The position numbers were made by a program, and so were the translations under genes. Shown here in pieces: positions 19,021 to 28,946 of a stretch of DNA of 64,000 nt. The stretch comes from Planctellipticum variicoloris (GTDB lineage Bacteria; Planctomycetota; Planctomycetia; Planctomycetales; Planctomycetaceae): the NCBI RefSeq assembly GCF_030622045.1, contig NZ_CP130886.1, positions 2,059,557 to 2,123,556 of the forward strand, written 5' to 3'. The stretch's first letter is position 1; each line of letters opens with the position of its first letter. The notes below the pieces were generated by a model. It did not search any database. It was not told the DNA's origin and was given only the letters and a program-made list of their open reading frames with translations.

Positions 19021-19446
19021 ATGGTCTGGACTACGATCCCCCGCTTGGGAAGCTGTCTTGCGGCGGCGCTCCTTGTCTGCATGCTGGCGGGATGCGGGGG
19101 CGGACCCAAGGGGCCGGCGCTCTTTGCGGTCAAAGGCGCGGTCACCTTTGACGGGACGCCAGTTGAGACCGGGCGGATTGAATTTCGCAAGATGGATGGG
19201 GATGGACGCGCCTACAGCGGCGAGATCAAGAATGGGACGTACAATTTGCAGTGCGAAGCCGGCAAGATGTCAGTCAGCATCACGGCCTCGCGAATTATTC
19301 CCGGCAAGTTCGATAAATCGAATCCGGATGATGAACCTCAGCCGGTCGGCGAGATGTACATTCCCAAAAAATACAACGATAAGACCGAGTTGACTGCCGA
19401 AGTGAAATCGGCCGCAAACGATATTCCGTTTACGCTGACAAAGTAG
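19021..19446 (+). CDS. Lipoprotein with transthyretin-like/carboxypeptidase-regulatory domain
   Basis: A 141-residue predicted lipoprotein. The signal ends at the lipobox LAGC, followed by a Gly-rich linker. The mature part, VKGAVTFDGTPVETGRIEF and later GTYNLQCEAGKMSVSI, is the repeated beta pattern of carboxypeptidase-regulatory or transthyretin-like domains common in planctomycetes. Such proteins usually sit next to DUF1559 genes, as here. The ATG at 19021 begins the signal peptide (MVWTTIPRLG); the frame stays open upstream but without signal features. A strong hairpin terminator follows. Confidence 0.88.
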   Translation: MVWTTIPRLGSCLAAALLVCMLAGCGGGPKGPALFAVKGAVTFDGTPVETGRIEFRKMDGDGRAYSGEIKNGTYNLQCEAGKMSVSITASRIIPGKFDKSNPDDEPQPVGEMYIPKKYNDKTELTAEVKSAANDIPFTLTK

Positions 19447-19485
19447 CTGGACGCGGAATTTCGCGAACGATGGACCATTGATCCG

Positions 19486-19535
19486 ATGGCCATCGCCGGG
19501 TGGCGGAACGATGCCATCGGGCGATGGCCGTTTTG
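19486..19535 (+). terminator. Rho-independent terminator after the lipoprotein gene
   Basis: GGCCATCGCC (19488-19497) and GGCGATGGCC (19520-19529) are perfect 10-bp arms with a 22-base loop, followed by GTTTTGTT. Confidence 0.8.
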
Positions 19536-19702
19536 TTGCGCAGATGATTTCAATCCAGCCGCCGACGCCGGATCATTCTTGCGACGCCCCGAAGCGAAGA
19601 GTTCAAGTCCGTTAGATCCAGCCCCGACTACCCGACCCAATATCAAATTAGCTTCTGCTGGTGTGGGTCGTGCTGCCGAGCTTTCTGCGGGCCACTCCCG
19701 GC

Positions 19703-22597
19703 TCACCGCAGCGGCTGGGCTTCCCCCGTCACCACCTGCACCACCTCTTCCCGGTGGACCGGCTTCGTCAGGTGATCGGCCGCGATCTCCAGCTCCAGCC
19801 GGCTGTCCCCCTCAGACACCGCTTCCAGCGTCAGCTCGTACGTCGCCTTTGTCCGAGCCCCCACTACGGGGACCGCCTCGAAAATGACAGCCCGGCCGTC
19901 GCGCCTGAACGGCGAGGGCCCCTTGGCGTCAACCAGCTTCAACTCGGCCGGCAGATTCACAATCAGCTCGACGTTTTCCGCTTGAGCGGTTCCCCGATTC
20001 TGCACCAGGATCTTCGAAATCAGCCGCTCCCCGACCGCCACCACCCGGCCTTCGCCCGGCGAATCGATCGAGAGCGCCGGCATCCCAGCCACGCTCACCC
20101 GACCCTGAATGTTCGCGATGCTTCCCGATGCCCCGGTGAGCTGAATCCGGCTCGAATACTCCCCCGCGGTTCGCGCGGAATACTTCGCGGAAATCATGCG
20201 GGTCTCGCCCGGCTGCATCTCTCCCAGCGTCCAGGTGACCGTGCGAGTCTGCGAATCGTACCGCCCCCCTTCCGACGCCTCGACAAAGTCGAATCCGGCG
20301 GGGATGTCCTCAACCACCATCGTCTGCCGGACCGGCTGACTTCCTTCGTTCTTGATATTGTTCGTGTAGACCGCGGCCCGGCCGACATAGACCTTCGTCT
20401 GTCCCTTGCGGGTCAGCGTCAATTGCTCCCCGACGATCTCGAGATGCGTGTTGTCTTCCACCTTCAGGCCGCCATCCGCCGTCACAACCGCCTGGTTCTC
20501 CACGCTCCCGGACTCGCCGGCGGTCAGTTGCAGCGTCAGCTCGCGCGTTTCGCCCGGCTTCAAATCGCCGATGGCGTTTTCCAGATCGGTCCCGGCGGGA
20601 TGTTGCAGGTTCGCCGGCAGGATATCGCGCAGGACCACGTTCTTCGCTTCGCCGTTTCCGGCGTTGCGAATCACGAATTTCATGTCGACTGCTTCGCCAG
20701 TCCGGACCTGTGACGGGCACTCCACTTTCAGCGACAACTGAGGCGCGGTGATGACGATTTCCGCAGCGATCTCGGCGACAAAATTGACCTTGGCCACGCT
20801 GCCAATCGGCCCCTCCTGTTCCGGAATTACTCGGATCGAGATCTTCCGCTCGCTGCCAGGTTCGACGGTTCCCAGTCTCCAGAACAGCCGATTCTCAAGC
20901 ATCTCCGCCCGCGGAATGGTCCCGGTCAGTCGCGAGCCGCGCGGAATCCGGTCTTCAACAACCACCTGATGGGCGGAGACGTCGCCGATGTTCTTGACGA
21001 GCACTTCGTAAATCAGCGGCTGGCCCAGCGTGGCCTGGGGAGGGGCGATTTTGCGGATTGTCAGGCGCGGCTGCTGCTCGCCGCGGGGAACTCCTTCGCG
21101 GGCGGTGCCGTTCCCGTCGGACTCGGAGGCCGGCGAGAGCTCGCGCTCGCCAGTCAGCCGCAACGGTTCCCGCCGCTCCTCGGCCGGTTCTTCCACCGAC
21201 AGGTCTCGCTCGGGGAGGGCCGGAGGGGTTCGCGGGATGTCAATTTCCTGCTGAGCCCGCTCGCCGCGCTGCATCGACGGGGCGTCATCTTCAAACAGCG
21301 GGTCGCTGCTCGGGGCGGGCGCGCGACGCAGGACTGGGAGGTTGGGAATGGATGGCGGCAGGCTGGAGGGTTCGGTTTCAGGTTCCTCCCCGAAATCCAG
21401 ACTGCGGGCCGGAGGAACCGGCTCTGGCAGACCCAGATCCGGCCAGGGATCTTTGTCGGGGACCTCGGCCGCTGGCGTTTCAACAACCGGCTCCGTCGGG
21501 GCCGCCGGCCCGCCGGATTGTGGCAGCTCTTCAACTCCAAAAGGATCGGGCTCGGAATTGACCGCGGGAAGTCGCGGGGGAGCCGGCTTCCGTTCCTCGC
21601 CCATGGGAGATCGCAACGGGGCTGAGGCCGGTTCGGTCCCAAAGGGATCGGGTTCGGTATCAATCGCGGGCTGCCGCGGCGGAGCCGGCTTCCGCTCGTC
21701 GCTTGCCGGGGATCGCAACGGTGACGGAGCAGATTCTGCCCCGAAGGGATCGACGTCATCGTCTGGGACCGGAACAGGTTTCAGCGGAGCCGGCTGCGAT
21801 TTCGCCGCTGCTGGCTGAGCCGCCCGGGGAGCGGGCACGTCGGAACCGAACGGATCGGCCTCCATCACCTCTTCGCCGTCGTCCTCCTCGGACAGACTGA
21901 CGCGTCCGGGACCAGAAGTCGCACCCTCGGGCTTGCCTCCAAAATCGAACTCACCTGGAATCTGTCGGGGCGGACCGGCTGCGGGGGAGGTTCGCGCCGG
22001 AGGCGGGTCTTCGCCGAACGGATCAGCGAGATCCGAGGCGTCTCCCTTCACCAGCCGCAACCCGCTGGAGGGTTCCACCGTTTTCTGAGCAGGAACGGGC
22101 CGCGCAGGGGCCGTCGTTCCGGGAGCCAGCAAACCCGGCCCAGCTTGTCCCGAAGCTTCCGCCACCACCTCGCCAGACGCTGGCGCCGGATCGCTGCCAA
22201 ACGGATCTTCGAGGTTGGTGTCGTCTTTAAATGAGAGTCGCGGCGCGGTAGGGGCCGGAGGCTCTGCCGCAGACTCCGCCACTTCCGGCAACAGGGCCGC
22301 GGTTCGCTGGATGGCAGATCGAGAAGTGTCCGGAGGAGCGTCGCCGAAATCCAGCAGGGACTTCGGCGGTTCGGCCGCCCCCGCCAATGAACCGTCTAGC
22401 CCGCCGAGTGCGGCAACCACAGGGGAAGCATCGCCCAGATTAGTGAGCCTGGGGGACGATGATTCCGGGTCAGAATCGACCGCATCGGAGATCGTGAACT
22501 TCGGGGTCGAGAGACTCTTCTGAAGCTGCAGAACGACCAGCAGCCCGACGCCGATCGCGCCGGTCAATGCAATCAGCTTGACCAATCCATTGGACAT
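19703..22597 (-). CDS. Large cell-surface protein with DPFG repeats and DUF11-type domains
   Basis: A 964-residue membrane-anchored protein. The N-terminal helix (IALTGAIGVGLLVVLQL) begins after MSNGLVK. Residues of about 90-480 are low complexity, rich in Pro, Ala, Glu and Ser, with about seven DPFG motifs (DPFGSDPAPA, DPFGEDPPPA, DPFGTEPASA and others) at irregular intervals. The C-terminal half has at least three conserved-repeat (DUF11-like) beta domains, seen in EVLVKNIGD, KFVIRNAGNGEAKNVVLRDILP and YTNNIKNEGSQPV. These form extracellular stalks in other bacteria. The ATG at 22595-22597 was chosen. It follows a small lipoprotein gene on the same strand. Confidence 0.88.
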   Translation of the reverse strand: MSNGLVKLIALTGAIGVGLLVVLQLQKSLSTPKFTISDAVDSDPESSSPRLTNLGDASPVVAALGGLDGSLAGAAEPPKSLLDFGDAPPDTSRSAIQRTAALLPEVAESAAEPPAPTAPRLSFKDDTNLEDPFGSDPAPASGEVVAEASGQAGPGLLAPGTTAPARPVPAQKTVEPSSGLRLVKGDASDLADPFGEDPPPARTSPAAGPPRQIPGEFDFGGKPEGATSGPGRVSLSEEDDGEEVMEADPFGSDVPAPRAAQPAAAKSQPAPLKPVPVPDDDVDPFGAESAPSPLRSPASDERKPAPPRQPAIDTEPDPFGTEPASAPLRSPMGEERKPAPPRLPAVNSEPDPFGVEELPQSGGPAAPTEPVVETPAAEVPDKDPWPDLGLPEPVPPARSLDFGEEPETEPSSLPPSIPNLPVLRRAPAPSSDPLFEDDAPSMQRGERAQQEIDIPRTPPALPERDLSVEEPAEERREPLRLTGERELSPASESDGNGTAREGVPRGEQQPRLTIRKIAPPQATLGQPLIYEVLVKNIGDVSAHQVVVEDRIPRGSRLTGTIPRAEMLENRLFWRLGTVEPGSERKISIRVIPEQEGPIGSVAKVNFVAEIAAEIVITAPQLSLKVECPSQVRTGEAVDMKFVIRNAGNGEAKNVVLRDILPANLQHPAGTDLENAIGDLKPGETRELTLQLTAGESGSVENQAVVTADGGLKVEDNTHLEIVGEQLTLTRKGQTKVYVGRAAVYTNNIKNEGSQPVRQTMVVEDIPAGFDFVEASEGGRYDSQTRTVTWTLGEMQPGETRMISAKYSARTAGEYSSRIQLTGASGSIANIQGRVSVAGMPALSIDSPGEGRVVAVGERLISKILVQNRGTAQAENVELIVNLPAELKLVDAKGPSPFRRDGRAVIFEAVPVVGARTKATYELTLEAVSEGDSRLELEIAADHLTKPVHREEVVQVVTGEAQPLR

Positions 22598-22813
22598 GGG
22601 GAGTCCTTTCCCGAAACAGCCACCCCTGGCTGGACCAACTCCACAGAACGCCAAACGTCACGCGGAACCGGCCCTCAAGTCCACGAAGCATCCGGCCTCG
22701 ACAAGACTTGCGGCACAGACCTACCAGAAATTGCGCGACAGGAAAAGAGAAATCTGGAGGAATTCTCTGGTTTCTGCGGGCTTTAGCGGATTTACGGCAC
22801 CGACGCGGCCTGT

Positions 22814-23176
22814 CTACGGCAGAGTCGACGGGGCCGGTGAGGGCGTCGGCGGCAATGTGGTCGTCGACACGCTCAGCGAACTGCGAAACCGGTTCCACGC
22901 CGCCGGGGACTGCTCGGAATTCTGCGGGACATAGAGCGGGGAGGGTTCGATCGGCGGGGATTCCACCGGGGCCGGGGCGGATGCCGGTGAAGGCCGCATG
23001 ATCACAGAATCGACCGCGGAGCTCACCGCGTTCTGGTGCTGCAGGGCTCGAAAGTAGGTGGAGCTGAACCCATGCGGCATGTGGTAGTCGGGAATGGCGC
23101 AGCCGCCGCACGTCGCCAGCAGCCACAGGGCGATGGCGCGGTCAGAAGTTCGCAATGGAAACCGTTGGCGATCCAT
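22814..23176 (-). CDS. Small proline-rich lipoprotein
   Basis: A 120-residue predicted lipoprotein. The signal region RAIALWLLATCGGC ends in a cysteine followed by AIPDYHMPHGFSSTYFRAL, a motif I associate with short planctomycete lipoproteins. The rest is Pro/Ser/Thr-rich and probably unstructured. The start at 23176 (MDRQRF) gives a normal signal peptide length; an earlier in-frame start lies at 23203. It is upstream of the DUF11 protein gene on the same strand, about 216 bases away. The function is unknown. Confidence 0.7.
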   Translation of the reverse strand: MDRQRFPLRTSDRAIALWLLATCGGCAIPDYHMPHGFSSTYFRALQHQNAVSSAVDSVIMRPSPASAPAPVESPPIEPSPLYVPQNSEQSPAAWNRFRSSLSVSTTTLPPTPSPAPSTLP

Positions 23177-23318
23177 CAGCAGCTTCCAGAAAAACCTTCC
23201 CAACGCAGACTACCTGCCCGCCCTGGCTTCGCGATTCTTGGCAGACTGTTGGCAGCGAATGACTTAGTTCTGCAAAACACCTCTGAATGATCGGCTGTTG
23301 GAACGCATTCGGGGCAAC

Positions 23319-23349
23319 AAAAAAACGGCGCGAGTTGACTCGCGCCGTT
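23319..23349 (-). terminator. Intrinsic terminator of sodB
   Basis: Read on the minus strand, AACGGCGCGAGT and ACTCGCGCCGTT form a perfect 12-bp stem with a 2-base loop, and a run of seven T follows. It lies 30 bases after the sodB stop. Confidence 0.92.
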
Positions 23350-23378
23350 CAATCCATTGCAGATTCTGGCGGTTCGAT

Positions 23379-23987
<609 letters not shown>

Positions 23988-24158
23988 CGTGAGGAGCTCC
24001 GCGGAAAAGTTGTTCAACTGGTCAGAGCGGCTGAACCGACGAGAATGACGGGGCCGACACTGAGGACATTTTAGCGCATCCTGCGAAGGACACAACCACG
24101 AACGGGACTTCGACGCGAGCTCGTCTGCAGCGCGGCATACGATCGGGTCCGCCAGTCC

Positions 24159-24186
24159 TTGCCAAGCGGTTGTTTTTTGCTATCAT
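24159..24186 (+). promoter_or_regulatory. Sigma-70-type promoter for tRNA-Thr
   Basis: TTGCCA (24159-24164) and TATCAT (24181-24186) are separated by 16 bases, about 64 bases before the tRNA-Thr start. Confidence 0.55.
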
Positions 24187-24249
24187 CCGCATCCAGCGAG
24201 AGTTGAACCTTTCGGGAACAGCGACTGTCTTCCCGAAGGGTCAATGAGT

Positions 24250-24322
24250 GCCGCCGTAGCTCAGCTGGCAGAGCGACGCTTTCGTAAAGCGTAGGTCGTC
24301 GGTTCGAATCCGACCGGTGGCT
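24250..24322 (+). tRNA. tRNA-Thr (anticodon CGU)
   Basis: A 73-base cloverleaf. Acceptor arms GCCGCCG and CGGTGGC pair with one G-T wobble. The D arm is GCTCAGCTGGCAGAGC, the anticodon loop TTCGTAA lies between ACGCT and AGCGT, and the T arm contains TTCGAAT. CCA is not encoded. Confidence 0.97.
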
Positions 24323-24477
24323 TTTTCCTAACTACTGCCGAACGCTGGACTTAGCGTACCTGCTTACGTCGGGCAGAGCGGCTCAAAACCCCTCCGACAA
24401 GTGGTGGTCCTACCCTTTTCGCCGGGATTGAGGAGCGCTCAGGCCACGCCAGCCTTCTGTCCCCCGTCTGACCCCCG

Positions 24478-25030
24478 TCTGACGCTCCACAAAGCCAGCG
24501 GTCAAGCCCGGATTTGCCATCGGGGGCGGGGCCACTATGGCCGAATCAAGCGCGGCATCAAGTGGGCCGTCTCGGAGGAACTGATCCCGGCCAACGTTTT
24601 TCACGGCTTGCAGGCCGTGACCGGGCTCCGGCGTGGACAGTCTGAGGCCCGGGAGAAAGAGCCGATCAGGCCGGTGGCAATCGAAACCGTCGAACAGACG
24701 CTGCCGTTTCTGTCTCCGCCGGTGGCGGCGGTCTGCCGGCTGCAGTTGCTGACCGGCATGCGACCTTCGGAAGTGCTGCAGATGCGGTCGGCCGACGTCA
24801 ATCGCTCGGACGAAATCTGGATCTACCCCCCCCCCGCCAGCACAAGACTCTGTACTTGGGCGTCGATAAGCAGGTGTCCCGTTGGGACCCAAGGTCCAGG
24901 CCATTCTGGCGCCGTACCTGGAGCGAGCCCCGGAGACGTACTGCTTCGCACCGGCCGAGGCTGAACGCTGGCGCCACGAGCAGAGGTTCATCGCACGCGA
25001 TCCGAACCGGAAGACGAACTGGACTCCCCC
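24478..25030 (+). pseudogene. Internally deleted tyrosine recombinase downstream of tRNA-Thr
   Basis: A short N-terminal piece (TLHKASGQARICHRGRGHYG, about 24482-24540) jumps directly to the mid-domain RIKRGIKWAVSEELIP, so roughly the core-binding region is missing. The frame continues through FHGLQAVTGLRRG and LLTGMRPSEVLQMRSADV, the box I arginine. It is then broken by a ten-C run at 24826-24835 and again near 24878. HKTLYLGVDKQ and GPKVQAILAPYLERAPETY continue in other frames. Similarity ends near 25030, where an IS3-type relic begins. The C-terminal catalytic part with the tyrosine is absent. Confidence 0.85.
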
Positions 25031-25055
25031 ACGTTTTGCGGGTGCTGAGTTCAGG

Positions 25056-25183
25056 TTACGCCGCTTTGGCGAACTGGACTGGTGACCGATAGCCGAGGGC
25101 GGAGTGGAGGCGTTGACGGTTGTAGAACGCTTCAATGGATTCGAAGAGGCTCTGACGGGCGGTCGCTGACTTCTTGAAGGACG
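25056..25183 (-). mobile_element. C-terminal tail of an IS3-family transposase
   Basis: On the minus strand, a 41-residue tail reads [27 protein letters not shown] and VQFAKAA, then a stop at 25056-25058. This is the end of the IS3 OrfB integrase core, including the conserved YN-RRxHSxLGYxSP motif. Nothing upstream of about 25183 fits, so only the tail remains. It abuts the point where the recombinase pseudogene breaks off, which suggests the element inserted there and later lost most of its length. Confidence 0.85.
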
Positions 25184-25387
25184 ATCTCAACGGACCCGCT
25201 GGAAGCTGTGAACCGCAAGATCCGCCTGCCGCAGCGCGATGCTTTTCGTGATCTCGACTTCAAGTTCTTCCAGCTCAAACTCTCTGCGATCCATTGCATG
25301 AAATGCGCGTTCGTCGGATGGGCCAATCAGCGGACTCTTGCCGCAGAGCTCCTGGCAAACGGCAATTTCCATCCGGCCGCATCGTAC

Positions 25388-27667
25388 TCAGCCATGAGAG
25401 CCCTCGCCGTTGACGCGGATGCAGTCGACGAAATATCGCCGATGGCCGCGGTCGACCTGTTCCACGAGGCCGTGGATATCTGTGTCGAAGCCGGGGAAGC
25501 GGTCGTTGAACTCGCGGGCGAATGTCAGGTACTGGACGATGGTCGGATTGAACCGTTCGCCGGGGATGAGCAGCGGGATACCCGGCGGGTAGGGCGTGAG
25601 CAGGACTGCTGTGGTGCGGCCGTCGAGGTGGTCGATTTCGACGCGGTCGATATCGCGATGGGCGACCCGGTCGAAGGCATCCGACGGTTTCATCGTCGGC
25701 TGGGTCACAGAGAGATACATGTCGGTGGTTACGCGGGCGACGTCGTTGGCCTTGTAGGTGTCGTGGATCTGCTGACAAAGATCCTTGAGGCCGAGCTGCT
25801 CGTACTGCGGGTACTGAACCACGAACTCGGGCAGAATCCGCCACATCTTGTGATTCTTGTCGTAGTCGTCCTTGAACTGCTGCAGCGCGCTGACGAGCGT
25901 GTTCCAGCGGCCCTTGGTGATGCCGATGGTGAACATGATGAAGAAGGAATAGAGCCCGGTCTTCTCGACGATGACCCCGTGTTCGGCGAGATAACGGGTG
26001 ACGATCGAGGCGGGAATGCCGGTCTCGGAGAACCGGCCGGAGAGATCCAGGCCGGGGGTGATGAGCGTGGCCTTGATGGGGTCGAGCATGTTGAAGCCGG
26101 GTGCGATATTGCCGAACCCGTGCCACTCGTCGTTCGCCCGGAGCAGCCAGTCGTCGCGATGTCCGATTCCGTCGGTGGCGAGGCGGTCGGGGCCCCAGAC
26201 CTTGAACCACCAGTCCTGGCCCCACTCGTCGTCGACTTTGCGCATGGCGCGGCGGAAGTTGATCGCTTCCAGTATCGACTCTTCGACCAGCGACGTCCCG
26301 CCGGGAGGCTCCATCATCGCCGCCGCCACGTCGCACGAAGCGATGATCGCATATTGCGGCGATGTCGAGGTGTGCATCAGGTAGGCTTCGTTGAAGATAT
26401 GCCGGTCGAGCTTCTCCGCCTCCGACTCCTGAACGAGAATCTGCGAAGCCTGCGAGATCCCCGCGAGCAGCTTGTGGGTCGAGTGCGTCGCAAAAATCAT
26501 CGAGTCTTTCGGGGGCGGGCGGTCGCGGCCGATGGCATGCATGTCCTTATAGAACTCGTGAAATGTCGCGTGCGGCAGCCACGCCTCGTCGAAGTGCAGC
26601 GTGCCGATGTTCCCGTCGAGAAGCTCCTTGAGGGTTTCGACGTTGTAGATGATGCCGTCGTACGTGCTCTGCGTGATGGTGAGAATCCGCGGCTTGCGCC
26701 CAGGGTTGCGGGCCTGCGCTTCGCGCGCGAACGGATTGGCTTCGATTTTCGCCTGAATGTTCTCCGGCTGGAACTCCTCGAGCGGAATCGGGCCGATGAT
26801 TCCCAGGTGATTGCGCGTGGGCATCAGGAACACCGGCACGGCGCCGGTCATGATGATCGAGTGCAGGATGGAGACGTGGCAGTTCCGGTCGACGACGACG
26901 ATGTCGCCCGAGGCGACCGTCGAGTGCCAGACCATTTTGTTGGACGTCGACGTTCCGTTCGTCACGAAGAAGCAATGATCGGCGTTGAAGATCCGGGCGG
27001 CATTCCGCTCGGAGGCTGCCACCGGACCCGAGTGGTCGAGGAGTTGGCCCAGCTCTTCCACTGCGTTGCAGACGTCGGCGCGGAGCATGTTCTCGCCGAA
27101 GAACTGGTGAAACATCTGTCCCACGGGACTCTTCAGAAACGCCACGCCGCCGGAGTGCCCCGGGCAATGCCACGAGTAGGAACCGTCCTGCGCGTAGTGC
27201 ATGAGCGCGCGAAAGAACGGCGGAGGCAGACTGTCGAGGTAGGCCTTGGCTTCGCGGATAATGTGCCGGGCGACAAACTCCGGCGTATCCTCGAACATGT
27301 GAATGAAACCGTGCAACTGCCGCAGAATGTCGTTGGGGATATGGTGCGAGGTCCGCGTTTCGCCGTAGAGGTAAATCGGGATTTCGGCGTTCCGAAAGCG
27401 GATTTCCTCAATGAACCTCCGCAGCTTGATGATCGCGGGGTCGATGTCGGCCCCCCCCATCAGGTCTTCGTCGTCGATGGAGAGGATGAAGGCGGACGCA
27501 CGGCTCTGCTGCTGCGCGAACTGGGAGAGATCGCCATAGCTGGTTGCCCCCAGGATCTCCATCCCTTCCTGCTCGATCGCCCCGGCGAGCGCCCGAATTC
27601 CGAGACCGGATGCGTTCTCGGACCGGAAGTCCTCGTCGATGATGACGATCGGAAATCGAAACTTCAT
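25388..27667 (-). CDS. Orn/Lys/Arg decarboxylase (arginine decarboxylase-like)
   Basis: A 759-residue PLP enzyme of fold type I, matching the length of the inducible arginine decarboxylase of enterobacteria. The N-terminal wing domain is followed by SYSWHCPGHSGG. The PLP lysine is about Lys399 in THSTHKLLAG. Other landmarks are FFVTNGTSTSNK, the PLP-contact LHFDEAWLPHA, and a C-terminal domain with LTPYPPGIPLLIPGE. It decarboxylates a basic amino acid, giving agmatine, cadaverine or putrescine for acid resistance or polyamine supply. Which substrate cannot be fixed from sequence alone. The start at 27667 has GGAG about 10 bases upstream. No antiporter gene is adjacent. Confidence 0.93.
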   Translation of the reverse strand: MKFRFPIVIIDEDFRSENASGLGIRALAGAIEQEGMEILGATSYGDLSQFAQQQSRASAFILSIDDEDLMGGADIDPAIIKLRRFIEEIRFRNAEIPIYLYGETRTSHHIPNDILRQLHGFIHMFEDTPEFVARHIIREAKAYLDSLPPPFFRALMHYAQDGSYSWHCPGHSGGVAFLKSPVGQMFHQFFGENMLRADVCNAVEELGQLLDHSGPVAASERNAARIFNADHCFFVTNGTSTSNKMVWHSTVASGDIVVVDRNCHVSILHSIIMTGAVPVFLMPTRNHLGIIGPIPLEEFQPENIQAKIEANPFAREAQARNPGRKPRILTITQSTYDGIIYNVETLKELLDGNIGTLHFDEAWLPHATFHEFYKDMHAIGRDRPPPKDSMIFATHSTHKLLAGISQASQILVQESEAEKLDRHIFNEAYLMHTSTSPQYAIIASCDVAAAMMEPPGGTSLVEESILEAINFRRAMRKVDDEWGQDWWFKVWGPDRLATDGIGHRDDWLLRANDEWHGFGNIAPGFNMLDPIKATLITPGLDLSGRFSETGIPASIVTRYLAEHGVIVEKTGLYSFFIMFTIGITKGRWNTLVSALQQFKDDYDKNHKMWRILPEFVVQYPQYEQLGLKDLCQQIHDTYKANDVARVTTDMYLSVTQPTMKPSDAFDRVAHRDIDRVEIDHLDGRTTAVLLTPYPPGIPLLIPGERFNPTIVQYLTFAREFNDRFPGFDTDIHGLVEQVDRGHRRYFVDCIRVNGEGSHG

Positions 27668-28287
27668 CCACCTGCTCCATTCTCTGGGGACGCTCGGTTA
27701 GCGCGGCACCACCATTTTCTGAGTCGAGGCTCAATCCGCCTTGGGGGGAGGAGGCCGACGACGCCGGACAAAGCGGCAAAATACCACACCGATGAGGCGT
27801 CGCCGCTGTCGCGCAACCGATGTCGATACTACCGCACGGCCCTCTCGCCAACTATCGAGAGAGTTCGAAATGAACATTCGGGGAGGATCGGGCGTCGAAT
27901 ACGCCGAGATCCTGCCGGGGCGATCAGACGCAACTGCGGTCGAGAGGTTCGCGGTCCGATGCTCAAGTCAGCGCCCTGATGCTGCAACGAATTGCGGGCA
28001 AGCCCATCCGACGTTCTGCGGCCGAATCCGTCGCCGATGACTTACAGCGATCTCAAATTACAACGCGCGGCGGGAAAGCACAACGCGTGGGGGATGCGAG
28101 AACACAGGGCTGGTTGCCGATGCGACCGCGTCGGCCGCCTGATCCCGACGGTCGAGAGCTGTCCCCGGAATCTGAACATGGACACATCGGGGTTTGACGC
28201 AATCGCACCCTGCACCCATAATGCGTCCCGCATCGGTCGGCAATGCGCAATCCGTGGCGCGATCAAACAGAAGAGAGGGCGATCAAG
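27668..28287. other. Intergenic region, no gene recognised
   Basis: About 620 bases between the divergent decarboxylase and the small lysine-rich gene. Open frames exist on both strands but none has domain features or a credible ribosome site. It should hold the promoters of both genes. Confidence 0.5.
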
Positions 28288-28398
28288 ATGGCGGACAAGG
28301 GGAAGGGCGACAAAGGCAAGAAGGAACCTCGGAAGAAGCCCGCGTTGACGCTTAAGGAGAAACGCAAAGCCAAGAACGACAAGAAAGGCAACGAGTAA
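28288..28398 (+). CDS. 36-residue lysine-rich protein
   Basis: A very short but well-formed gene: ATG at 28288, stop TAA at 28396-28398, and a strong purine-rich ribosome site (GAGAGGG) about 10 bases upstream. The product MADKGKGDKGKK... is about 40% Lys with scattered Glu and Asp and ends KKGNE. It has no hydrophobic core, so it is probably disordered and nucleic-acid or ribosome associated. I recall similar tiny Lys-rich proteins in planctomycetes but cannot name the family. The composition differs sharply from the surrounding non-coding DNA, which supports real coding. Confidence 0.65.
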   Translation: MADKGKGDKGKKEPRKKPALTLKEKRKAKNDKKGNE

Positions 28399-28946
28399 CG
28401 TCGTTGCTGGCGTGATTTTTTCGACAGTCCAGCGAGTCCCTGGAGTCTGCCGATGTGGACGGTCCCGGTTCCGGACGGCGCGAAGCCAAGCTGCCGCTGG
28501 TCTTTCCGGCGGCAGTTCTCCTGCGGGTCTGCTGTTCTATCGGCCACGGCAGAACGACCGCTCACGACTGGTCGCGCCGGGATTCTCCGCTGGCCCTTTG
28601 GCTCTTTGCCATCGTCGATCCCCTCCATTGACGCCGCTGCGCCGCATAACGCCGCTGACGGGGCAAGTTTGCCAGCGATGTACCGCAATCTGTCGCACAT
28701 CCGGCTGTATTTCCTCGACCGGGAGCATTGCTGTCGTGAATTCTCGCAATGTCCCTGATGAAAACGAGGTCTTTCGGATTTCCGGACCGTGAGAGCGCCA
28801 GCAGGAAGCCGCGGCTCCCGTTCCTGCACGCAACGACTGGCCTCAATCGATGACGGCGGTTACCTTCGAGAGCAATCAGGGTCCGGGTAAGGATCTATGA
28901 TCGCCCGGAAACGAACGTGTCATTTGCTCGACATCGGCGGGGATCC
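28399..28946. other. Intergenic region, no gene recognised
   Basis: About 550 bases with several short open frames on both strands, none with recognisable features. The leader of the following esterase gene lies at its end. Confidence 0.5.

Noticed and set aside
25208-27979. 923-codon plus-strand open frame
   Set aside because: It lies antisense to the PLP decarboxylase, whose catalytic lysine and family motifs are on the minus strand.
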